In this document: positions 8,469-17,686 of the stretch, piece after piece
Layout: each line of letters starts with the position of its first letter
How positions within the stretch are numbered: position 1 is the stretch's first letter
Assembly (NCBI RefSeq): GCF_000148725.1
Contig: NZ_GL476310.1
Span: 207,219-271,218, forward strand
Origin: Roseibium sp. TrichSKD4
GTDB lineage: Bacteria > Pseudomonadota > Alphaproteobacteria > Rhizobiales > Stappiaceae
Reading direction: 5' to 3'
DNA: 64,000 bases
Made by a program: the position numbers and the translations under genes
The notes under the pieces: generated by a model
The model's database searches: none
What the model saw: only the letters and a program-made list of their open reading frames with translations
What the model was told of the DNA's origin: nothing

Positions 8469-9388
8469 CAAAGTTTGATCCACGCGCCTTGCGGGATGCT
8501 TTTGGCAGTTTCATGACCGGTGTCACGGTCGTGACGGCTTGCACTCCCGATGGGATGGCCATCGGCTTCACGGCCAACTCGTTCACATCAGTTTCGCTGG
8601 ACCCGCCGATGCTGCTGGTGTGTCCGGGCAAATTTCTGTCGACCTTCGAAGCCTTTTCCTGTTGTCAGCATTTTGCCGTCAACATACTTGCCGAGGACCA
8701 GCAGGACATTTCAAATACCTTCGCCCGGCGTGGCGAGGACCGGTTTGCGAGCGTGGCGCATACGCGCAACCACCGTGGTGTGCCATTGATCGAAGGGGCG
8801 TTGGCCAGCTTCTCGTGCATCCGTCGCCAATGCTTGCCAGCAGGGGACCACGCCATCCTGCTGGGCGAGGTCGAAGAGTTTCAGCATGGAGATGGTCGCG
8901 GGCTTGGGTATTTTCGCGGGCATTATTTCAGTCTCGGATTGGAGCGTTCCGCTCTCGATCCCGGAGCCAAGGTCGTCACATGCGGTGTGATCCTCGAGAT
9001 CGGCGGGAGAGTTCTTCTTGAAAAGACAGACAAAGGGTTCAGGCCGCCGCAAGTCAATTTGAAGGACCACTCGCTGCTGCGCCAGTCATTGATTGATGGC
9101 ATGGCTCGACACGGCATAAGCGTCAAGCTTGGACCAGCCTATTCTGTGTTCGACCATGGCGGAAACCGCACGCACTGCGCCTATTTTCTGGCAACCGGCA
9201 GTATGAATGCTGCCCCGGAAAACCTTCATGGCATTGGGCTGCAGGAGCTAGCCGGGCTCGACTACGCCTCTCCAGCGATAGCCCAGATGATGACCCGGTA
9301 TATGCACGAACAGCGAACGGGGGACTTCTCGCTCTATCTCGGTAGCACCGATCGCGGTGATGTTCACAAGTTTGCTTTGGGAGATTGA
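8465..9388 (+). CDS. Flavin reductase with C-terminal NUDIX-like domain (reductase of a two-component monooxygenase)
   Basis: The first 160 residues form a flavin reductase domain of the HpaC type (FGSFMTGVTVVTA near the start, GFTANSFTSVSLDPPM, NILAEDQQ) that uses NAD(P)H to reduce FMN or FAD. After about residue 170 there is a second domain of about 135 residues with NUDIX-like strand order, but the canonical NUDIX glutamates are not present, so it is more likely a sensing or binding domain than an enzyme. Total length is 307 residues. The start ATG overlaps the previous stop (ATGA), and the monooxygenase follows after 3 bases. It should supply reduced flavin to the downstream luciferase-like protein. 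The two-domain form is recalled for trigonelline monooxygenase reductases; this was not checked. Confidence 0.85.
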   Translation: MTKFDPRALRDAFGSFMTGVTVVTACTPDGMAIGFTANSFTSVSLDPPMLLVCPGKFLSTFEAFSCCQHFAVNILAEDQQDISNTFARRGEDRFASVAHTRNHRGVPLIEGALASFSCIRRQCLPAGDHAILLGEVEEFQHGDGRGLGYFRGHYFSLGLERSALDPGAKVVTCGVILEIGGRVLLEKTDKGFRPPQVNLKDHSLLRQSLIDGMARHGISVKLGPAYSVFDHGGNRTHCAYFLATGSMNAAPENLHGIGLQELAGLDYASPAIAQMMTRYMHEQRTGDFSLYLGSTDRGDVHKFALGD

Positions 9389-9391
9389 TAA

Positions 9392-10426
9392 ATGGACTTC
9401 TCTCTCTTTGTTCACATGGATCGTTCCAGCCCTGAACAGTCCCATGAGGAACTGCGTCTCGAATACATGGACTTGTGCAAGCTGGCCGACGAGGCGGGCA
9501 TGCGCGCTGTGTGGACCGGTGAACATCACGGCATGGATTTCACTATTTCGCCCAACCCGTTCCTTGAGCTGGTCAATGTGGCCAATCACACGAAAAACCT
9601 CCGCCTTGGAACCGGCACGGTCATTGCCCCTTTCTGGCATCCAATCAAACTGGCTGGGGAAGCTGCCTCGGCAGACCTGATCACAGGCGGGCGTATAGAA
9701 CTGGGGATCGCGCGCGGGGCCTATTCCTATGAATATGAGCGCCTCATGCCGGGCATGGATGCCTGGGAGGCAGGCCAGAGAATGCGGGAGATGGCTCCCC
9801 TTCTCCCGAAACTCTGGCAAGGCGATTGTACCCACGAAGGTAAGTTCTTCAGCTTTCCCGCGGCCACCTCCGCTCCCAAGCCGCTGCAGGCCGATGGCCC
9901 GCCAATCTGGATTGCGGCCCGCGACCCCAACAGCCACGAATTTGGAGTTCACAATGGCTTCAACATTCAAGTCACGCCTCTTTGGCAGGGTATCGAAGAA
10001 ATTGAGATCCTGATGCAGCGCTTCAATGCAGCTTGCCAAACCCTTGACGGGCCGCGTCCGAAAATCATGTTGTTGCATCACACTTATGTTGCTGCGGACG
10101 AGGCGGATATTTCTAGGGCTGCGGGTGAATTGTCGCGCTTTTATTGCAACTTCGGAGCCTGGTTTCAGAACAAGAGGCCGGTTTCCCAGGGCAGGCTTCT
10201 TCCATTGGACGAAGAGGACTATGCCACCAATGTCATGATGGCACCCGATAATATGCGCCGGGACCTGACAATGGGCATGGCGCCCGAGGTCGTGGACAGG
10301 ATCAAACGCTATGAAGATCTTGGCTATGATGAGTTTTCGTACTGGATCGACAGCGGCATGAGTTTTGAGCGCAAAAAGGCCTCGCTCGAACGATTTGTCA
10401 CTGATGTCATGCCAAAATTCCGATGA
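9392..10426 (+). CDS. Luciferase-like (LLM) flavin-dependent monooxygenase, oxygenase component
   Basis: A 344-residue TIM-barrel monooxygenase of the bacterial luciferase superfamily. The N-terminal MDFSLFVHMD, the GEHHG motif near residue 48, the RLGTGTVIAPFWHP segment and the GRIELGIARG segment are typical. Members use reduced flavin and oxygen to hydroxylate or open rings. It follows the flavin reductase by 3 bases and overlaps the aldehyde dehydrogenase by 4, so these products should be made together. Gene content resembles the tgnAB pair that opens the pyridinium ring of trigonelline in Acinetobacter. Other N-heterocycles or long-chain substrates remain possible because substrate pockets in this family are not readable by eye. 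Confidence 0.9.
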   Translation: MDFSLFVHMDRSSPEQSHEELRLEYMDLCKLADEAGMRAVWTGEHHGMDFTISPNPFLELVNVANHTKNLRLGTGTVIAPFWHPIKLAGEAASADLITGGRIELGIARGAYSYEYERLMPGMDAWEAGQRMREMAPLLPKLWQGDCTHEGKFFSFPAATSAPKPLQADGPPIWIAARDPNSHEFGVHNGFNIQVTPLWQGIEEIEILMQRFNAACQTLDGPRPKIMLLHHTYVAADEADISRAAGELSRFYCNFGAWFQNKRPVSQGRLLPLDEEDYATNVMMAPDNMRRDLTMGMAPEVVDRIKRYEDLGYDEFSYWIDSGMSFERKKASLERFVTDVMPKFR

Positions 10427-11913
10427 GGTGCCCCGTGAAAAACAATCCGCATTATCAGCTATTTATAGACGGGCAATGGGTTGAGGGGGTAACGGGACAG
10501 GTCATGTGCTCTCAAAACCCCGCAACCGGAGAAGATTGGGCAACCTTTGCCTGCGCTTCGCCGAAAGACGTGGACCGCGCCATTTCAGCTGCCCGCAGAA
10601 CGCTGAACTCAGCAGAATGGCGGGACATGAGCCAGACAAAACGGGGTAAACTGCTTTACCGCCTTGCTGAACTGATCGAGCAGAATGCCGAGCATATCGG
10701 CTGTATCGAGACAACCGACAGCGGCAAATTGCTCGCAGAAACTGCCAGCCAGTCGGCCTATGTCGGGGACTATTATCGCTACTATGCAGGCCTTGCCGAC
10801 AAAATCGAAGGCTCGGTATTGCCGATCGACAAGCCTGACATGCACGTGTTTACGCGCTTGGAGCCGATCGGGGTCGTTGTGGCGATTGTGCCATGGAATG
10901 CCCAGATGTTCCTGACAGCCACAAAACTTGGCCCTGCGCTGGCGGCGGGATGCACTGTTGTTCTCAAGGCATCAGAGATCGCCCCTGCTCCCATGTTCGA
11001 GTTCGCCAAACTGGTGGAAGCCGCAGGTTTTCCTGCTGGCACTGTATCCGTCATCACCGGTGATGCTCTGAACTGCGCCATCCCTCTCACCCGTCACCCG
11101 GATGTAGACCGTATTGCCTTCACTGGCGGGCCGGAAACCGCTCGCCATGTCATCCGCAACTCTGCAGAAAATTTCGCTGTAACGACCCTCGAATTGGGCG
11201 GTAAGTCGCCAATCATTGTCTTCGAGGACGCCGACCTTGATGGAGCTGCCAACGGCCTGATCGCCGGAAATTTTGGAGCATCAGGGCAAAGCTGCGTCGC
11301 AGGCTCCAGGGGGCTGGTGCATCGATCAATCTATGAAAAACTCGCGGCCCGGATCGAGGAAAAAATGGCAAATGTTGTCATCGGCGATCCGCTTGATAGA
11401 AGCACCCATGTCGGTCCCTTGTGCACGTCGCAACAAGTGGCGCGGATCGAGGAAACATTGGCAGCTTCGAAGACATCCGGTGCCCGTATACGCTTCGGAG
11501 GGGCGCGCCTCGATCGACCGGGAAATTACATGGCACCGACGCTGGTTGAATGCGCAAACGCCGAAACCGAAACTCTCAAGGTCGAGATGTTTGGCCCGGT
11601 CATGTCGCTACTGCCTTTTGACACGGAGGAAGAGGCAATCGCTCTGGCCAATGCCACGCCATTTGGCCTCGGTTCCGGTGTGTTTACGCAAAATGTCGCC
11701 CGTGCCCACCGGGTCTCGGCGCGATTGAAAGCAGGTATCTGCTGGATCAACACCTATCGCGCAGTCTCTCCCATCGCGCCCTTTGGCGGCTACAATATGT
11801 CCGGGTATGGCCGAGAAGCGGGGATAGCAGCGATTCAGGACTACATCCGCACAAAAACAACATGGATCAACACATCAGAGCGACCGATGGCAAACCCCTT
11901 CGTCATGCGATGA
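10423..11913 (+). CDS. NAD(P)-dependent aldehyde dehydrogenase of the catabolic cassette
   Basis: A 496-residue cytoplasmic aldehyde dehydrogenase of full family length. The nucleotide-binding segment has PWN around residues 158-159, the general base is Glu257 in LELGGKSP, and the catalytic nucleophile is Cys291 in GQSCVAG. The C-terminal PFGGYNMSGYGREAG segment is also standard. The ATG at 10423 overlaps the monooxygenase stop; a GTG four codons later could also serve. It is the last gene of the cassette. In the trigonelline route an aldehyde dehydrogenase-type enzyme (TgnC) oxidises the ring-opened hydroxybutyrolactone form, which fits this gene order, but the exact substrate is inferred. 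About 190 bases without a gene follow before the right integrase fragment. Confidence 0.92.
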   Translation: MRCPVKNNPHYQLFIDGQWVEGVTGQVMCSQNPATGEDWATFACASPKDVDRAISAARRTLNSAEWRDMSQTKRGKLLYRLAELIEQNAEHIGCIETTDSGKLLAETASQSAYVGDYYRYYAGLADKIEGSVLPIDKPDMHVFTRLEPIGVVVAIVPWNAQMFLTATKLGPALAAGCTVVLKASEIAPAPMFEFAKLVEAAGFPAGTVSVITGDALNCAIPLTRHPDVDRIAFTGGPETARHVIRNSAENFAVTTLELGGKSPIIVFEDADLDGAANGLIAGNFGASGQSCVAGSRGLVHRSIYEKLAARIEEKMANVVIGDPLDRSTHVGPLCTSQQVARIEETLAASKTSGARIRFGGARLDRPGNYMAPTLVECANAETETLKVEMFGPVMSLLPFDTEEEAIALANATPFGLGSGVFTQNVARAHRVSARLKAGICWINTYRAVSPIAPFGGYNMSGYGREAGIAAIQDYIRTKTTWINTSERPMANPFVMR

Positions 11914-12106
11914 AACACTCGCTATTGGGAGGGGGTCTGCCAAGGCGAATAGTCTTTGCCGGGGCTGGCAGTTGTAGTGAATTCGATCGCGGCGAGAAGT
12001 TTTTTCGGGAGTGCTCGATGTAGAATTGGTAAGGCATGGATTAAAAGTGGTCGATGTACTCTCTCCTTGAGATAGCTCTTCGGCCCACCTTCGCAGCGCC
12101 CGCTCG

Positions 12107-12769
12107 TCACCTCATCTCGAGAATTTGCCTCGCCAGTGCTCGCCGTTCAGCTGGTGCATTTTGATAAAGCTCCGCAAAGCCTTCCTGTTCAGACAGCTTC
12201 GGCCTTATGCGCATTGCCTCAATGAGCTCCTGGCGACGATTGTCATCCAGCTGGCCGTAGTGCTCCTCGGTTGTTCGCATATGCTCGTGACCAAGGTTCT
12301 GGCTGAGAGCCTTGCGCTCCTCGAACGTCGCTGCAATCTGGTCGATCATTAGAGCGAGTGTCGATCTGATAGCATGGGGCACGAAGTACGTCTGCCCAGC
12401 CTTTGCGGTGGCTTGTTTCAGGATGTGCCGGACAGATGCTGCAGTTTGCCAAAATTGGCTTTCACCACTTTTAACCGGGATCGCGCTGGGTGAGCGCGGG
12501 AAGACCGGTTCATTTTCTGAAGATGCAGTCGTTCCGCGCTCGTTGATCCAGTCGATGAAAATCTGTCCAATGTCCTCACCAACCGGGAACCAGAAGGTTG
12601 TCATCGTTTTGGAGAATTTGGTTCGCACCTCCTTTGCATTCTGGAAGATTAGACGGTTCTCCAGATCGATATGCTTCAAACGCATGCTGATGAGGGCTGC
12701 ATCCCTTACACCGGTCAAAAACAAAAATGCCACGATGGCCCGATCCCGTCTCTGCTGGACGGTATCTTT
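12107..12769 (-). pseudogene. Tyrosine recombinase (integrase), C-terminal fragment, right copy
   Basis: About 215 residues covering the whole catalytic domain: first arginine in TGVRD, HxxR in PHAIRST, histidine in LGHEH and tyrosine in EEHYGQL. The arm-binding and core-binding domains are missing. Integrase-like sequence begins around PKDTVQQRRDRA near 12769, and upstream the DNA instead encodes an AlpA-like helix-turn-helix in another frame, so the gene is a deletion product. It lies between the catabolic cassette and the 3' end of tRNA-Ser, the usual place for an integrase of a tRNA-targeting island. It is longer than, and matches, the left copy at 5795-6130. An ATG at 12733 could start a truncated protein, but activity is doubtful. 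Confidence 0.85.
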
Positions 12770-12865
12770 CGGCAGCGCCAGATCGTCGGTACGCTGACGG
12801 CGAACATTTGCGCAACATCATCGACGGCCAGATATCTCTGGTAGGTCGGCGCCGAATTAGCCCCG
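12766..12865 (-). pseudogene. Remnant of an AlpA/excisionase-type helix-turn-helix protein
   Basis: In a frame different from the integrase, about 28 codons read YQRYLAVDDVAQMFAVSV followed by PTIWRCRK. This matches the MerR-like helix-turn-helix of AlpA and excisionase-type regulators. A TAG lies upstream, there is no start codon or ribosome site, and the match stops exactly where integrase homology starts. It appears to be the beginning of a small regulator gene fused by deletion to the integrase end. Confidence 0.45.
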
Positions 12866-13337
12866 GAAGCCTTGTTCTATGGGGATGGACGCCACGATGC
12901 TGGTTTGGACTTCCGCTCCTGACTGTGGGCAAGGGGCTGAGATGCTTTGAAGCTCCTATTTCCTCTACCCTCAGAAGAGTGGAGGCTTTGGCTCTCCGAG
13001 CGAGAACCGCCACAGCTGGTAGGCGGGGTGTCAGAAGGTTCAAGACAATGTGCGGGAAACAAATCGTCTTGCAGAGGCGCGTGCATTTGTACGTCCTTCT
13101 CCGTCTCTGTTCAGGGCGGTGTTGGAATACAAGCACTCTTGCGCTTGGAGAGACTGATCGAGAATTAGATCAACCGATCAGCTATAATCTTAGCTAATCG
13201 GATTTGCGGTTACATGCAACGAGAGGGCGCTAAAAAAATCGCATGCGAGTGCAGGGTGTGGAAATGCAATTCAATTGATGGGCTAAAAATCTGTCCGAAA
13301 AAATTATCTCAATAATACAATTGCTTGAAAAAGAAAA
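12866..13337. other. Non-coding or decayed stretch between integrase remnant and tRNA-Ser
   Basis: Open frames exist on both strands but they have unlikely compositions, lack ribosome sites and overlap one another, so none is accepted. The stretch abuts the 3' end of tRNA-Ser and probably holds one border of a former integrated element. I did not find a second copy of the tRNA end in the left region. Confidence 0.35.
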
Positions 13338-13427
13338 TGGCGGAGAGAGAGGGATTCGAACCCTCGGAACGCTTGCGCGCTCAACGGTTTTCGAGACCGC
13401 CCCGTTCGACCACTCCGGCACCTCTCC
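13338..13427 (-). tRNA. tRNA-Ser (anticodon CGA)
   Basis: A 90-base cloverleaf with a seven-pair acceptor stem (GGAGAGG with TCTCTCC, last pair G-U), an anticodon loop CTCGAAA giving anticodon CGA, a long variable arm as expected for serine, a T arm with GGTTCGAAT, and an encoded CCA end. It reads UCG codons. Its 3' end faces the integrase fragments and the accessory region, consistent with past use as an integration target. Confidence 0.95.
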
Positions 13428-13466
13428 GCGGCGCTTGGTATCAAGCGGATCTTTCAGGTGGCGCGG

Positions 13467-13495
13467 ACCATAGACAAGGCTTTTTTCCAGCGCAA
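13467..13495 (-). promoter_or_regulatory. Putative promoter of tRNA-Ser
   Basis: On the minus strand a TTGCGC box (13490-13495) and a TATGGT box (13467-13472) are separated by 17 bases and lie about 40 bases upstream of the tRNA 5' end. Spacing is ideal, and the boxes match the housekeeping consensus moderately. Confidence 0.45.
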
Positions 13496-13572
13496 GAGGC
13501 GTAGCGAGCAAACGCAAATTTTTTCAAGAGGGGCCTGCAGCTCCAAAACTGTCGTTTTCCGCCGTGGAAGCA

Positions 13573-13600
13573 TTGACATGGGAGGGCAGATGCATATAGT
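13573..13600 (+). promoter_or_regulatory. Putative housekeeping promoter of the rplU-rpmA operon
   Basis: A perfect TTGACA (13573-13578) and TATAGT (13595-13600) are separated by 16 bases on the plus strand. This is the strongest promoter-like pair in the gap before rplU. Transcription would begin near 13607 and leave a 5' leader of about 210 bases. Confidence 0.6.
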
Positions 13601-13819
13601 GCGCGAGCTTGAAGTGGAAGGTTCTAGTGGACCTTGCCACTTTCATATTGAACCGGGCCCCGCAGGACACGGATCGCCACAAAGCTCTCCAACCTGCCCA
13701 AAGACTTGTTCTGGCACGCAAAGTTTGCTGACCGGAGTAGAGCGCCTTGTTTGATTTCGCACACCAACCTCGAAAACGGGAAGGTGTTTGACAAGAACGA
13801 AAAGAAGGACGTGCTAGAC
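13601..13819 (+). other. Long untranslated leader of rplU
   Basis: The stretch between the predicted promoter and rplU holds no accepted gene. It is GC-rich and contains short complementary runs (for example the purine and pyrimidine blocks around 13620-13690). Long leaders are common for autoregulated ribosomal protein operons, but I could not derive a specific fold or match it to a known leader family. AAGAAGGA just before the start gives the ribosome site. Confidence 0.35.
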
Positions 13820-14446
13820 ATGTTCGCAGTAATCAAATCCGGCGGTAAGCAATACACCGTCGCTGCAGATGACGTATTGAAGGTCGAGAAGCTGGAAGCC
13901 GAAGCCGGTTCTTCCGTGACCTTTGAAGAAGTTTTGGTTGTTGGCAATGGCACCGACACCACCATTGGCGCTCCGACTGTTGAAGGTGCGTCTGTTGTGG
14001 CTGAGGTTGTCGAGCAAGGCCGCGACCGCAAGGTTATCGTTTTCAAAAAGCGTCGCCGTCAAAATTCCCGTCGCCGCAATGGTCACCGTCAATTCTACAC
14101 CATGGTCAAGGTCACCGACATCCTGACCGGTGGTGCAAAGCCGGCCAAGAAGGCTGCGCCAAAAAAGGCAGCGCCGAAGGCTGAAGAGAAAAAAGAAGAA
14201 GCTGCAGCTGACGACGCTGCTCCGCTCTTCACCGCGCCGGAAGGTGCAGCGGACGATCTGAAAAAGATCTCCGGTGTTGGTCCGGTACTTGAGAAGAAAC
14301 TGAACGCTCTGGGCATCACTACTTATGATCAGATCGTCAATTTCTCTGCTGACGACATCGCCCGCGTTGACGAGGTCCTGAATTTCAAGGGCCGCATTGA
14401 GCGCGACAACTGGGTTGAACAAGCCAAGGAACTGGCAGGCAAATAA
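13820..14446 (+). CDS. rplU: Ribosomal protein bL21 with C-terminal helix-hairpin-helix extension
   Basis: The first 103 residues are ribosomal protein bL21, a 23S rRNA-binding protein of the large subunit ([12 protein letters not shown] start, [15 protein letters not shown] motif). A linker rich in alanine, lysine and glutamate (about residues 115-140) leads to a terminal domain of about 60 residues with a helix-hairpin-helix-like [17 protein letters not shown] motif. Total length is 208 residues, double the usual 100-105. Extended bL21 proteins of this type are known in alphaproteobacteria. The function of the added domain, probably nucleic acid binding, is not established. rpmA follows after 49 bases, the standard pairing. 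The start at 13820 is set by family alignment; the frame is open further upstream. Confidence 0.97.
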   Translation: MFAVIKSGGKQYTVAADDVLKVEKLEAEAGSSVTFEEVLVVGNGTDTTIGAPTVEGASVVAEVVEQGRDRKVIVFKKRRRQNSRRRNGHRQFYTMVKVTDILTGGAKPAKKAAPKKAAPKAEEKKEEAAADDAAPLFTAPEGAADDLKKISGVGPVLEKKLNALGITTYDQIVNFSADDIARVDEVLNFKGRIERDNWVEQAKELAGK

Positions 14447-14495
14447 GCCGCCGTTTCAAACGCTGAAGCTAACGAATTAGACGAGGAGTACCCTC

Positions 14496-14765
14496 ATGGC
14501 ACATAAAAAGGCAGGCGGCTCATCCCGTAACGGTCGCGATTCCGCCGGACGTCGTCTTGGTATCAAGAAATATGGCGGCGAAGCTGTCATTCCAGGCAAC
14601 ATCATTGCACGTCAGCGCGGTACCAAGTGGCATCCGGGCACGGGCGTTGGCATGGGCAAGGACCACACGATCTTCGCGACTGTCGAAGGCAAGGTAACCT
14701 TCCAGCCGAAATCCAACGGCCGAACTTTTATCAATGTGCTTCCAGTGGCGGAAGCAGCGGAGTAA
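14496..14765 (+). CDS. rpmA: Ribosomal protein bL27
   Basis: An 89-residue large-subunit protein whose flexible N-terminus reaches the peptidyl transferase centre. The start [16 protein letters not shown], the GGE and [10 protein letters not shown] segments and the length match the family. The N-terminus begins directly with the functional sequence, with no cleavable leader of the Firmicutes kind. ACGAGGAG precedes the ATG. Cotranscribed with rplU. Confidence 0.98.
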   Translation: MAHKKAGGSSRNGRDSAGRRLGIKKYGGEAVIPGNIIARQRGTKWHPGTGVGMGKDHTIFATVEGKVTFQPKSNGRTFINVLPVAEAAE

Positions 14766-14895
14766 CGCCGACGTGTCATTAAAACTCGCCGGCGCCCCAT
14801 AAGGCCCCGGAGAGCACGACACCACCAGTCAGAGTTCAAGGGGGAGATGGGGTGCCATCTTTCCCTTTTGCTTTTGAACCTGACTGGAGGAAAAA

Positions 14896-15501
14896 ATGGT
14901 TGTTGAAAGTGATGGTCTGTTAGACGAAAGCTGTCTGGGTGCGGCTCCACTGCCGCAGGACGCGGTTCGCGTGTGGCTCGATACACCACGTGTGGACGAT
15001 ATGCCGGATCTTGTTTATCTGGCCAATAACCGAAAGGTGGCGGTGAACCTGCTCCAGCAGCCGTTTCCCTTCACCACCAAGGATGCGAAAGCGATCATTG
15101 AAAGGGCCGAGTGTCCGGACGATGGCGCAGCAACCTTTGCGATCCGCATGAAGGCGACAGGGCGTTTGATTGGCCTTGCGCGGTACAAAAGCCTGGACGC
15201 AGGCTATTCTGTTCATGTTGGTTTCTGGGTTGGAGAGCCGTTATGGGGCAATGGTTTTGCAACCGAGGCAGTCCATGCACTCGTTGATCATGCATTCACC
15301 GAGTCTCAGACTGAGGAATTGACTGCAGCTTGTCGGGTGACCAATGCCGCCTCTAGGCGGGTCTTGGTGAAGTCTGGCTTCCAGTACCGCGATCAAAGCA
15401 TGATCCATTCTGTCGGTGCAGGCGGCACGGTTCCCATTGAGCGCTACAGCTTGGATAAGTCCGTGTGGGCGTCGTTGAAAGCCTGGGGGAGGATGCAATG
15501 A
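14896..15501 (+). CDS. GNAT acetyltransferase (RimJ/RimL type), first of three
   Basis: A 201-residue N-acetyltransferase. The acetyl-CoA binding region with GNGFATEAVHALVDHAF and the preceding VGFWVGEPLWG strand is typical of RimJ/RimL-like GNAT enzymes, which modify amino groups of proteins or small molecules. A GGAGGAAAAA ribosome site lies before the ATG. It overlaps the next gene by 4 bases. The three consecutive GNAT genes between rpmA and obgE share this pattern and probably arose by duplication. The substrate is unknown; ribosomal proteins are a reasonable guess from location only. Confidence 0.87.
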   Translation: MVVESDGLLDESCLGAAPLPQDAVRVWLDTPRVDDMPDLVYLANNRKVAVNLLQQPFPFTTKDAKAIIERAECPDDGAATFAIRMKATGRLIGLARYKSLDAGYSVHVGFWVGEPLWGNGFATEAVHALVDHAFTESQTEELTAACRVTNAASRRVLVKSGFQYRDQSMIHSVGAGGTVPIERYSLDKSVWASLKAWGRMQ

Positions 15502-16067
15502 CCCTGCCGGAGATTTCTACGCGTCGTTTGATGCTTCGACCGCTCAAACTGGAAGATGCCTCTGCGATCATCGAACTGGGCGGCAAGGATTTTGAAGTCG
15601 CCCGCTGGATGACATCCTTTACCTGGCCCTATGAAGAAGGGGCGGCGGAGAGCTTCCTGCGATCGATCATTAGGACTGATCCGGTCGCTGAAGAAGCGGT
15701 GTTTGCGATCACCTTGGGCGGTGTGTTCATCGGCTTGGTGTCCGTCCAGGCGCCCGGTGATCTGAAAGACCAATTGCCGGAGTGTCCGACAGTTGGCTAT
15801 TGGATTGGCCGTCCGTTTCACGGGTTTGGTTACGCCACCGAGGCTGTGGTGGCGGCGCTTGAATGGGGATTTGAAAACCACACATGTGATGCGATAGCCG
15901 CGCGGGCCTTTGAAGACAATACGGCCTCCCGCGGATTGCTGCGCAAGCTGGGTTTCAAGCCTTATGCACGCACAATGAGATTTTCAAAGGCGCTCGACCG
16001 CAATGTTGACAATGTTGTGGTGCGTTTGGCGCGTAGTGATTTTGACATGCAAAGGGCAGTCGCATGA
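15498..16067 (+). CDS. GNAT acetyltransferase (RimJ/RimL type), second of three
   Basis: A 189-residue GNAT enzyme starting at an ATG that overlaps the upstream stop as ATGA. The N-terminal ISTRRLMLRPLKLEDA and the central PTVGYWIGRPFHGFGYATEAV segment, which contains the acetyl-CoA pyrophosphate loop, identify it. Its stop overlaps the third GNAT start in the same way, so all three are translationally coupled. A start at 15465 is rejected because it would run far into the upstream gene. Substrate unknown. Confidence 0.87.
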   Translation: MTLPEISTRRLMLRPLKLEDASAIIELGGKDFEVARWMTSFTWPYEEGAAESFLRSIIRTDPVAEEAVFAITLGGVFIGLVSVQAPGDLKDQLPECPTVGYWIGRPFHGFGYATEAVVAALEWGFENHTCDAIAARAFEDNTASRGLLRKLGFKPYARTMRFSKALDRNVDNVVVRLARSDFDMQRAVA

Positions 16068-16615
16068 CAAATACTCAAATCAAGACCCAACGGCTGGTGT
16101 TGCGCCAGCCGCGGGCGTCGGACATTCAAATGATTGCACAGCATCTGGGCGACTATGAAGTTGCCAAGATGCTGGCCCGTGTTCCATATCCATATGATCT
16201 GGAAACAGGCCGCCAGAGATTGCAAAAAATCATCGAATGGTGGGAAAAGCCTTCCTCAGCTCCTGAGCTCGTGTTCCATGTTGACCATAAGGGGCAAATG
16301 ATTGGCAGTGTCTCCTTCAAGGCATTGCATGAAACCCCGGAGATCGGCTATTGGCTTGGGCGTCCACATTGGGGGCAGGGAATGATGAGCGAAGCTGTTG
16401 CCGCTGCGATTGATTGGCTCTTTCAAACAACGGACCATGAGATGGTCCTCGGTACAGCCATGGAAGAGAATACAAACTCTCTGAACGTGCTGACCAAATG
16501 CGGATTTGAAGCGATTGGCCGCAGCGCCAGCATGAGCCTGGCTCGTGGGGACTATGTTCCCGACATCGTGATGAAACTCACACGGAATGCATTTACGGCA
16601 CTCAAGGTGGCGTAG
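16064..16615 (+). CDS. GNAT acetyltransferase (RimJ/RimL type), third of three
   Basis: A 183-residue GNAT enzyme with TQRLVLRQPRASDI at the start and the coenzyme loop region GYWLGRPHWGQGMMSEAVAAA in the middle. It overlaps the second GNAT gene by 4 bases and lies 24 bases before obgE. The retained but diverged acceptor side suggests the three paralogs have different substrates. None can be assigned from sequence alone. Confidence 0.87.
   Translation: MTNTQIKTQRLVLRQPRASDIQMIAQHLGDYEVAKMLARVPYPYDLETGRQRLQKIIEWWEKPSSAPELVFHVDHKGQMIGSVSFKALHETPEIGYWLGRPHWGQGMMSEAVAAAIDWLFQTTDHEMVLGTAMEENTNSLNVLTKCGFEAIGRSASMSLARGDYVPDIVMKLTRNAFTALKVA

Positions 16616-17685
<1,070 letters not shown>

Positions 17686-17686
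<1 letters not shown>

Noticed and set aside
12727-13197. Plus-strand frame of 156 codons between integrase remnant and tRNA-Ser
   Set aside because: It runs antisense through integrase and AlpA-like remnants and has no start signal or coding composition.
13814-14422. Long minus-strand frame of 202 codons
   Set aside because: It is a shadow of rplU, caused by its codon bias and alanine/lysine-rich extension.
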